Origin: Agapanthus africanus
Lineage: Eukaryota; Streptophyta; Magnoliopsida; Asparagales; Amaryllidaceae
Direction of reading: 5' to 3'
NCBI GenBank assembly: GCA_030015575.1
Contig: CM057344.1
Coordinates: 190,605,044-190,669,043 of the forward strand
DNA: 64,000 nt
Shown here: positions 55,878 to 64,000 of the stretch, in pieces
Numbering within the stretch: the stretch's first letter is position 1
Layout: each line of letters opens with the position of its first letter
The notes under the pieces: model-generated
The model's input: the letters and a program-made list of their open reading frames with translations, nothing else
The model's database searches: none
Told to the model about the DNA's origin: nothing
Program-made: the position numbers and the translations under genes

Positions 55878-57119
55878 ATGGCAGATACCAATGACAGGAC
55901 TTAAGCTTCTACTAGAGAAAAATAAACTGAATGGGACCAATTATAAAGACTGGTTGAGGAATATTAACATTGCCTTGACTTATGATAAGGTATCATATGT
56001 CGTCACGGCCCCAGCCCCACCCGTCCCAGGTCTTAAATCTTCAGTTGCGAATAGGGAAATCCGCAAGACATGGGACGCTGACTGTGCCACGGCCAAATGC
56101 CTCGCGCTTGCATCGATGGATAACACACATCAAAAGCAGCACGAGCAGATAGATGTCCAATCCATCTTTTTCCATACAAAAGAGTTGTATGGGGAGTAAT
56201 CTCGTGTCCTACTATACGAAGCATCTAGAAAGCTGTTTCAGATGCGAATGGCTCCTGGCACACCAGTAGGTGACCATGTTCTGAAGATGATAGCTCTTAT
56301 AGAAGAACTTGAGGATCTCGGATGGATAATGGAGAATGAACAATATATTGATATTGTTTTATAGTCTCTTCCCCTGCCATTGCTCAATTTGTAGTCAACT
56401 TCAACTTGCACAACATGGAGAAGTCACTACCTGAACTTCTCAATATGTTGAGAAGTGCAGAGAGCACGCTCAAAGCAGTGAAGACTCCCACTTTGATTGC
56501 TGGGCCATCTTCCTCCTCTCGCCCAAAGGCCAAGGCTAAGGGAAAGATGAAGAAGAAACCCACCAAATCTAGAGATAGAGTTAAAAAGGCTAAGGGGAAA
56601 GACAAGTCTACGGCTGGGGAATTGGGGAAAGGGGAATGTTTTTACTGCCACAAAGCGGGACAATGGAAGCGCAACTGTACTGGGTACTTGGATCTCAAGA
56701 AGAAGAAGCATGGTGATGCTTCCGCTTCATGTGTGTTTGTGACAAAAAACTGTTTTTCTATAAAATCTGCTTCCTGGGTATTAGTTACCGGTTCAGGTTC
56801 TCACATTTGCAATTCCATGCAGGGGCTGAGAAATAGCAAAATTTTGAAGACAGGTGACCATACTCTCTGGGTTGGAAATGGTTCTATTGTACATGCGGTT
56901 TCAGTGGGAGAGTATCACATGGGGTTACCATTAGGGTGTATATTGGTTTTGAACCCATGTTATTATGTATCTAGTATGCTTTGTAATATAATATCCGTTT
57001 CTTTGTTAGATAATGAAGGATATAATTTTGTATTGCAGAATAATGTTATGAACATTAACCTGAATCAAATGTTGGTTGGGTATGGTACACTTAATAACGG
57101 GATATACGTCCTAAATTAA
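55878..57119 (+). pseudogene. C3 gag and protease, broken
   Basis: The likely original start, ATG 55878 (MADTN), runs into a stop, and the conserved frame begins at 55891 (LLLEKNKLNGTNYKDWLRN), so a small frameshift lies between. TAA at 56197 and TAG near 56362 replace Gln codons, and a frameshift lies near 56378. The segment 56406-57119 holds a Lys-rich stretch, a zinc knuckle CFYCHKAGQWKRNC in which the ligand His is Gln, and the protease start WVLVTGSGSHIC, where the catalytic Asp of the usual DTG is Val. The protease would be inactive even without the stops. Confidence 0.88.
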
Positions 57120-58052
57120 CACACAGTTTTCAGCATACAACACACTAATAAAAGAAAACTTTCAGAATTAAATGAAGCTTTTCTTTGGCATTGTAGACTT
57201 GGTCATATTAATGAAACAAGACTAAACAAGTTATACAAATATGGATATTTAAACCCTTTTGAATATAAATCTTATGCGACTTGCCAGTCTTGTATCAAGG
57301 GTAAAATGACCAAAGCTCTATTTACAGGACATGGACAAAGAGCTTCTTAGCTCTTAGGCCTCGTACATAGTGATGCATGCGGGTCAATGTCTACACAGGC
57401 TATAGGCGGTTTTTCTTACTTCATTACTTTTACTGATGATTTCTTAAGATTCGGTCATGTGTTTTTATTGAAGCATAAGTCTGAAGCTTTCGAGAAATTC
57501 ACTGAGTACAAACTTGAAGTAGAAAAACAAACCGGATTGAGTATCAAGATGCTTCGATCAGATCGAGGTGGTGAGTACCCCAGTACAGAGTTTGTAGACT
57601 TTATAAAAGAGAACTGGATTCTCTCTCAGCTCACTGCTCCTTACACACCACAGCACAATGGTGTGTCAGAACGTCGAAATCAGACACTATTAGATATGGT
57701 TCGTTCCATGATGAGTGATGCTGAGTTACCCGTCTCATTTTGGGAACATTCATTGGAGATTGCAGCGTTTCTATTGATCAGGGTTCCAACCAAAACCGTG
57801 TCTACCACACCATATGAGATATGGTATGGGAATAGACCATCTCTTAAACGAGTTAAGATTTGGGGTTGTCCGGCCTATGTCAAAAAGCAAAATCCGGACA
57901 AACTCGAGACACGGTCAGTCTTGTGTAAGTTTGTGAGATAACTAAAGAACTCATATGGATATCTATTCTACCACAAGGAGGAACAAAAGGTGTTTGTTTC
58001 TCAGTATGCCACATTTTTAGAAAAATAATTTTTTACAAATGATACAGATGGG
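57120..58052 (+). pseudogene. C3 integrase, broken
   Basis: The pre-integrase zinc region (57170-57320) carries stops and frameshifts. The core at 57387-57941 is open and has the DDE residues in FITFTDD, RSDRGGEY and NGVSERRNQTLLDMVRSMM. It then reads WGCPAYVKKQNPDKLETRS and stops at TAA 57939-57941. Readable KNSYGYLFYHKEEQKVF continues after the stop, with another TAA near 58027. Confidence 0.88.
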
Positions 58053-58055
58053 AAT

Positions 58056-59818
58056 GTGGTAGATCTAGAAAAGGTTCTAGAGACACAAGTTACAAATGAC
58101 GACTTGGTTGAACTGGCTGTTGCAACAGAAACTAATGAATCTCAGCCACTCCGTAGATCTGGTAGGACTTCTCGCCCACCGGAGAGGTACCACGGTTTCC
58201 TCATTGATGGTGATATAGAAGATTTCATCATGGAGGATAATGATCCTACCAGTTTTCAGCAAGCTATCACGAGTGGAGACTCTGTGAAGTGGCTGGATGC
58301 CATGAGATCTGAAATGGAGTCTATGTACACCAACAAAGTATGGACTTTGGATATTGTACCCTCTGGGGTAAAACCCGTAGGGTGCAAATGGATCTTTAAA
58401 AGAATGATTGGTGTAGATGGCATGTGGAGACCTATAAGTCAAGACTTATGGCGAAAGGATTTCGTCAAAGACCTGGTCTAGACTATGACGAAACCTTTTC
58501 TCCCGTAGCCATGCTTAAATCCATTCGGATCCTACTTGCTATTGTTGCTCACTACGACTATGAAATCTGGCAGATGGACGTTAAAACTGCATTTCTAAAT
58601 GGTGATTTAGAAGAATGCGTTTATATGGATCAGCCAGAGGGTTTCGTTGATAGTGAGAGCAGTGGGAAAGCATGTAGATTGCTCAAATCCATTTATGGAT
58701 TAAAGCAGGCATCACGGAGTTGGAACATATGTTTTGATGATGTTATCAAAGAGTTTGATTTCATCAAAAATCCAGATGAACCTTGTATTTATAAGAAGGC
58801 TGTAGGTAGAGCTGTCACATTCCTCGTATTGTACGTGGATGACATTCTTCTGATAGGAAATGATATTCCTATGCTACAGTCGGTAAAATCATTCTTATCA
58901 CAAAGATTCTCCATGAAGGACCTGGGTGATGCCACGTACATATTGGGCATTCGGATCTATAGGGATAGATCCAAAAGGTTATTGGGATTGTCCCAAACCA
59001 GATACATCAACACCATCCTAAAGAGGTTTAGTATGGAAGACTCTAAGCGGGGTGCCTTATCCGCTTTCCATGGAGTCACTCTCTCCAAGGACTTTTGCCT
59101 AAAGACCGATGAAGAGAGAGCTCGCATGAGCATTATACCCTATGCTTCAGCCGTAGGATCTATAATGTATGCGATGTTGTGTACACGCCCTGATGTAGCT
59201 TATGCACTAGGTGTAGTAAGCAGGTATTAGTCCAACCCAGGGGAGAATCACTGGATATCTGTGAAGAACATTCTTAAGTACTTGCGAAGGACTAAAGAAT
59301 TGTTCTTGGTGTATGGTAACGGAGATCTCAAACTGGAGGCCTTTACCGATTCGAGCTTCAAGAGTGATAAAGACGACAACAAATCTATCTCCGGGTTTGT
59401 ATTTACCCTCAATGGCGGGGCGATGAGTTGGAAGAGTTCCAAACAGGACACCGCTGCAGACTCTATGATGGAAGCTGAGTACATTGCTATAAATGATGCC
59501 GCAAAGGAAGCGGTCTGGATGAGGAAGTTCGTCTCGGAGCTAGGAGTAGTTCCAACCATTATTGATCCAATACCATTGTATTGTGATAATAATGGGGCTA
59601 TGGAATTAGCCAAGGAGCCCAGGTCCCATGAGCGGTCCAGACACATCCTGAGGCGATATCATCTGATCCGGAAGATAGTTGATTGTCGGGAGATCGAGAT
59701 TCAGAGAGTAGATACAAAGAATAACACCGCAGATCCACTCACCAAGGCCCCCCCTCAGCCGCAGCATGAGCGACTTTTTGAGATGTTGGGTATGAGATAC
59801 GCCAATAACTGGCCTTAG
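58056..59818 (+). pseudogene. C3 reverse transcriptase and RNase H, broken
   Basis: RT starts in 58056-58481 (RRSGRTSRPPERYHGFL, WLDAMRSEMESM, GCKWIFKR), is frameshifted near 58420, and continues in 58424-59230 (LMAKGFRQRPGLDYDETFSP, QMDVKTAFLNGDLEE). The polymerase motif LYVDDILLIGND is intact. MYAMLCTRPDVAYALG is the usual Angela-type end of RT. TAG at 59228 replaces a Gln codon before SNPGE. RNase H is open to its normal end (59261-59818), with AFTDSSF, MEAEYIA and DNNGAMELAK visible. It is the best-preserved pol part in this copia group. Confidence 0.9.
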
Positions 59819-59832
59819 TGTAAGTAGGGGAT
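59819..59832 (+). other. Polypurine tract of C3
   Basis: GTAAGTAGGGGAT directly precedes the 3' LTR start. Confidence 0.78.
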
Positions 59833-59883
59833 TGTTGGATATATGTATGCCCTAGAGGCCATTATTTGATAGTGGATGTATTT

Positions 59884-59938
<55 letters not shown>

Positions 59939-61927
59939 GAGGACTTTCTTGCTCGACATGATAGTATGCTATCTGGTTACTCTTTATCTGACATGCTCAC
60001 TTGATCATGCTTTTATTCATTTGTACATGTTGATAAAGCCCTGAGAATATTTGCTTGACTACTGTGACTGCGATGCAGATCATACTAGTGAGACATATGT
60101 AGTTTATAAGCATATCCTGAAATGTCCCTAGTCGTTAGTGTATCAAGAGGGACATCGATATTCCAGAGTAGACTAGCGTATATGGTACTAGACCCATGAG
60201 ATGGGTGATGGATAATCCCACATCCATTGGTGTTTGACACCGAGATTGTATACGGGTGTTCAGTGGAGACTGGGTACACTAGACGGACTCGCCGATAACT
60301 CCTATATGGTATTATATCTATCGTCGGATAGCAGTTCTCAGGTGACACTGGTACAGGTTAGTCTGTAGACCCGAGATCGTCATAGAGTCTCATGTGTTCT
60401 CCCACTGTACTTTGATTTCTACCCTACCACGACTCTACTGAGTCGTGTAAACAGGTGGATTTTGGGTACAGTCCCAAGACATGTGAAGGCAATGAACGAT
60501 AGGAGGGGTTTCATCTCTTTCGGTATTAGGGGTTGATGTTGCGCTATGCTCGATTGGCTATATCAGTAAGTCCTTGGCCGGGGCTGATGAGATTTACGGA
60601 TAAGTATTATCAGTAGTTTCTCGAACTGTTATAGGCCACACATCGACATGACTTATTGAGTTATTTGGGTCGACGATGCCATCCCTAGACTCGATATGCA
60701 GCATATCTGATGAAGAGATCGGACTGTACGGTAAGCGTTACCGGTTTGCTCGACAGGAGTTTTGACAGGTTCGCTTGTTTTTCTTCTGCTCGCTCAATAC
60801 CCGGATGGTCGTTACGTTTAGCTGACCGCTTGCGGCTTGTGGGTGTTTGATATGATCATCTCCTACTGCCGGTGTATTGGCGAGTCTTAGCGTCCCAAAA
60901 AGGGTTACCTAGCTCAGGCGAAACGATGTGGGGTGCATATGGTGATATGCGCAGATACCTGATTAAATGTGTGTATATGATACCATATTGTAATCTGGCG
61001 TTTTCTTTTGGTCAGGTAGTATGTGATATGACCGGTATATTAAATCAATAGCTGATTTAATATTAATGACCATTTGTCTTTTCAGTTATAACCTTTTCTT
61101 TATTTATTGTATGCATGAATGTATGTATGTACATATGTTGATGTGTATGCACACATGCATGCATACATATGTCATGATGATGATACATTGGAGTTGGCTA
61201 TGCAAGACTCACATAATTTGGATATTTATTTATTTTGATTATTGATTAAAGAATTAATTAGGATTATATCATGATTGCTTTGTTTCTACACACTTCCTTA
61301 AGTTGACCTTGACTTAAACCATGGTTTGATCTCTACACTTAACCATGATTTAATCACTACACTTATTCTTTTACCAAATAACAAAATATCTAGATATTTT
61401 TAACCTTGGTTATGAGTGAGTGTGACCCTCTCTCATATATTCATTATTCATTTTATTTTTGGCATAACAATTATCTTGAGCTTGCTTAGCCTTCTCCTTC
61501 TTCTTCCTCCTCAAAAGCTTACTACCTCCATCAAAGTGAGTTAAGGAGATAAAAAGAAAAGATTTTTAAGTGAGATCCAAATCCACATCACCAATCTACA
61601 CTCGTTTAGCCTACTAGTTTACTTTGTTCTAGTGAAGCAAGGAGCTTGAGCCAAGGTACTCTGCGGTGGATCTTCGTGGACAACGAAGGACTTAAGCGGA
61701 CCCGTCCAAACACCGAGTTGATCCAAGAAGTCTCAAACGGGAGATCTACAAAGGTTGTATTTCTCATCTATTAGTGTTAGACTCTTTTATTTAGTATGTG
61801 ATACTATATTTGTTACTTTAAATTCTAATTTTGATCGTAGGTTAGTTTTCTTAGCACCCTAAAAAAATTAAATTGTAGCATGTTTGATGCTAGATAAACC
61901 CTTGTGTGGTGCTATGTAAACCCAAAA
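59833..61927 (+). repeat. C3 3' LTR
   Basis: This runs from TGTTGGATATATG to CCCAAAA (the 5' LTR ends CCCAACA, so one base has changed). It includes a (TA)n tract at 59891-59935. It is followed by TSD GTAGA. Confidence 0.92.
59891..59935. repeat. (TA)n microsatellite in the C3 3' LTR
   Basis: About 45 bp of alternating TA. The 5' LTR has only about 14 bp at the same place, at the deletion junction 51811. Confidence 0.95.
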
Positions 61928-62514
61928 GTAGAGACATATAAAGAGACTGAAGTGAGGGCAAAGGAAATCATGACTACTGTCTTGAATCTGGATAATGGAA
62001 AAAGCATTACTGGGAATACCTGACCATCCCCTATGAAATATTTTCATGTTCCAGTTTTTCTGTATACATGTAAAAGAGAATTGTTTCCCCAATTAATTCT
62101 GACTCCCGGGTATGTATTTACCGGACTTGGATTTCACATCGGTACAGTGTTACAGATGATGAGTAGGAGCAGGATATTGGGAAATGGGCAATTTGATCCT
62201 CAATATCGGAATTCGTTGTAATTGATGATATTGGGTTAAATCGCCTGGTTTTTGCCTTACGGCAAATATTTGGTATCGAATAACCGTTGTTGTGCACCAA
62301 ATTTTAAAATGAAACATCTGTACCTTTATTTTTATAAAATGAGATATACATTTTGAAGATTGTGTTGTAAACATTTACCTTTATCAGTTGAGGATAAGGT
62401 AAGGTTCATTGATTAACGGTGTAAGACATTCTTAACCAAGATACAATTTTCAATTTACAAAACACAGAATTTGAGTTAGTATACTCTTGGGACTTATACA
62501 TGGAGATGCATGTT
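61928..62514 (+). pseudogene. C1 zinc knuckle, protease and integrase start, relic
   Basis: This resumes C1 after C3. A translation near 61968-62020 reads DYCLESG-stop-WKKHYWEYL, aligning with the C3 knuckle FYCHKAGQWKRNCTGYL. TATTTACCGGACTTGGATT near 62113 aligns with the C3 protease start. TTGGGACTTATACATGGAGA near 62487 aligns with the C3 integrase start (LGLVHSDACG). The sequence then jumps straight to the 3' LTR, so the rest of pol is deleted. It is noncoding now. Confidence 0.72.
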
Positions 62515-63409
62515 TGTTGGATATAGCGCCCTCAAGTCAATTATTATAATCGCAGGCGCGCGATTGTGATGATTGAGGGAGGACCTATACGGGTAGAACA
62601 GTCTTACTCAAAATAATAGTATACTTTATGGTTTGTCTTTATTATCATGTACATGCATTATGTGATATTACAGATCACTATTACATGTTGATAAAGTCCA
62701 TAGGATTCTTGCTTGACTACCAGCATTATGATGACGATCATATACGTGGGAGCTGGGTGGTCTATAACCACATCCTTAAATGTCCTTAGTCGAGAGAGTG
62801 CCGAGACCGGGCATCGATACTCCGGAGTAGAATAGTGTATACTTTCCGAGACATCGACGAGGGGCGGTGGCTGGTCTCACAAGCCATTGGTGTCAGTTAG
62901 TCACCTAAGATAGTATACAGGTGTTCATTTGGTTATGAGTACACTAGATGGACTCGCTGGGAACACACTATATGGTATTATACCTATTTTCAGATAGCAG
63001 TTCTCAGGTGACATGAGTACAGGTTAGTCTGTCGACCTGAGATCGTCATTTGTCTAGTGTGAGTTCTCACCGTGCTTTGATTACTACCCTACCACGGCTC
63101 AAAGGAGTCGTGCAGACATGTTTTATTTGGGTACACTTTCGAGCTACATGGAGGCAGTGAGCGGATCGTCGGGGATTCGTCTCTCCCGGTATTGGGTGTT
63201 GATGTCGCGCAGTATACGGGTGACCATCACTAGAAATCCTTGGCCAAGATGGACGGGAATTACTGATTTGGATCAGTAGTTTTTAGTGGGTGATGGGCTT
63301 CATACCGGCACGAAAATATCGCGTTATTAGGGATCTGACTTTATCCATCTCCTAGACTCGATATGCGATACTCTTAGACGAACAGACCGGACCGTATGGA
63401 GATTGTCAC
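62515..63409 (+). repeat. C1 3' LTR, left part
   Basis: It begins TGTTGGATATAGCGCC and follows the LTR landmarks of C2 and C3 (CATGTTGATAAAG, CTTGCTTGACTACC, CAGTTCTCAGGTGACA, CTCTCCCGGTATTG) at higher divergence. It is cut near 900 bp by element G. No purine tract is visible before it. Confidence 0.8.
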
Positions 63410-64000
63410 TGTCACGACCCGAAATAGCACGTGACTGGCCTTTGAATCATATGATGTATATAGGACCTCATCTAATTCGAGTAAGCCAAAAGCCCAGAAA
63501 TCTAAAACCATTTTAAGGAAAAAGTAAAGAAAACTAGTTTTAAAACAAGTGTTTTTAAATAACATAATCCGAATATGCGTTTTAAAAATCCCAAGTCTTT
63601 TCTGAAAATTTCGGCAGAGTTTACATTGTAAATACTGGCCCCAAACGGGGTATAACATGAATGATATATGTACAATGAAAAAAAGGCATCCCCAAGCGGA
63701 AGCTAGCTCTTCGTCAATCGACGGTCACAACCACGCAAGCAATATAATATACAACGTCGAAGGGCGAGGATCAAAACTCAAAAGAAACTCGAAATCATCA
63801 AGAAAACCATAATACTACAATGCGCGACTCTAAGGTCGAAATAATACACAACTGGTTTCTAAGTCTGAAATAAATATACAAGTCCGGTTGATGGAATTTT
63901 ACTAGATACAACTGAAAATAAACAAGTACAATGGTGGTCATGATGCGAGTGAACCCACTTACCAAAGCAATCACCCAGAATGGAAGCAGTATGCCAGAAA
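63410..64000 (-). mobile_element. G: gypsy-type LTR entering the C1 3' LTR, cut by window end
   Basis: It begins TGTCACGACCCGAAAT, the complement of an LTR end GGGTCGTGACA, so it lies in minus orientation. GTCAC at 63405-63409 is the expected left target duplication. The first several hundred bases match the reverse complement of the right end of E. Whether it is a solo LTR or a whole element cannot be told here. The frame at 63374-63658 is within it and has no motif. Confidence 0.75.

Larger units (their letters stand above)
38469..61927 (+). mobile_element. C3: Angela-like Ty1/copia element inserted in C1 gag
   Basis: C3 starts TGTTGGATATATG at 38469, is interrupted after 13 bp by C2, and resumes at 51811. 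Its internal region is 53839-59832 and its 3' LTR 59833-61927. TSD GTAGA lies at 38464-38468 and 61928-61932, and the flanks rejoin C1 just before its zinc knuckle. Its own length is about 10.1 kb. The tRNA-iMet primer site, the domain order gag-protease-integrase-RT-RNase H and the GCCCTAGAGGCC LTR start identify an Angela-type copia element. The coding regions carry several stops and frameshifts. Confidence 0.9.
2260..63409 (+). mobile_element. C1: outermost Angela-like Ty1/copia element, decayed and fragmented
   Basis: Four separated pieces line up in order with copia elements C2 and C3. They are the 5' leader at about 2260-3936, the gag start and basic region at 37983-38468, the zinc knuckle, protease and start of integrase at 61928-62514, and the 3' LTR at 62515-63409. 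Between them lie element A (TSD GTGAT at 3932-3936 and 37978-37982) and element C3 (TSD GTAGA at 38464-38468 and 61928-61932). Joining the flanks across each TSD restores the order seen in C3. The 5' LTR is not recognisable, and most of integrase, RT and RNase H are deleted. C1 is the oldest layer because every other assigned element lies inside it. Confidence 0.85.

Noticed and set aside
38464..61932. C1 and C3 as a tandem array sharing one LTR
   Set aside because: GTAGA flanks C3 on both sides, and the outer sequences rejoin at the C1 zinc knuckle, so C3 is an insertion.
1..64000. Host protein gene, CRISPR array, rRNA or intact tRNA
   Set aside because: No frame or motif supports any of these, and the GAAA-loop leader hairpins do not sit in an rRNA or group I intron context.

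Overview
The window is nuclear DNA from a plant, most likely an angiosperm with a large, repeat-rich genome. It contains no host gene that I can support. Nearly every base after about position 2.26 kb can be assigned to LTR retrotransposons of two lineages: Ty1/copia elements of the Angela type (primer binding site for initiator tRNA-Met, LTRs opening TGTTGGATATATG...GCCCTAGAGGCC) and Ty3/gypsy elements of the Athila type (primer binding site for tRNA-Asp, gag and DLGA protease of that lineage). Solo or partial giant LTRs of a third, gypsy-like family (TGTAAC...GTGACA) are also present.

The elements are nested, and target-site duplications (TSDs) date the insertions relative to each other. 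The outermost element, here C1, is a decayed Angela copy. Its pieces lie at about 2260-3936 (leader), 37983-38468 (gag), 61928-62514 (zinc knuckle, protease, start of integrase) and 62515-63409 (3' LTR). Element A (3937-37977, TSD GTGAT), a dead Athila-like element with relics of gag, protease, RT, RNase H and integrase, entered the C1 leader. A was then hit twice. A giant solo LTR, E (4331-17581, TSD GAAAT/GATAT), sits in its 5' LTR and itself carries element B (7474-16656, TSD GTGTA). Element D (23684-32776, TSD TAGAG) sits in the A reverse transcriptase. A second Angela copy, C3 (38469-61927, TSD GTAGA), entered C1 just before the zinc knuckle. A third, C2 (38482-51810), entered the C3 5' LTR 13 bp from its start. 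A solo LTR, F (48072-50943, TSD TATAC), sits in the C2 3' LTR. A further LTR, G (63410 to beyond the window), cuts the C1 3' LTR.

B and D are the only elements with intact long reading frames. Each encodes one gag-protease protein (964 and 948 aa) and has no RT, RNase H or integrase. The B LTRs look identical apart from a few bases at their ends, so B moved recently and must have used enzymes supplied in trans. A belongs to the same group: it has related gag-protease, the same type of primer site and the same hairpin-rich 3' untranslated module. It therefore shows what an autonomous partner looks like.

The most unusual signals are in RNA leaders and LTRs rather than in proteins. They are: three iterated mini-hairpins with changing stems and element-specific tetraloops in every Angela leader; a nested hairpin that appears at a comparable place in both copia and gypsy leaders; a CpG-rich palindrome in the B and D LTRs whose arms changed sequence but kept pairing; and a 70-bp duplication in B that moved a complete tRNA-Asp primer site inside the LTR. 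All of this was read by eye; no alignment, folding or database search was run.
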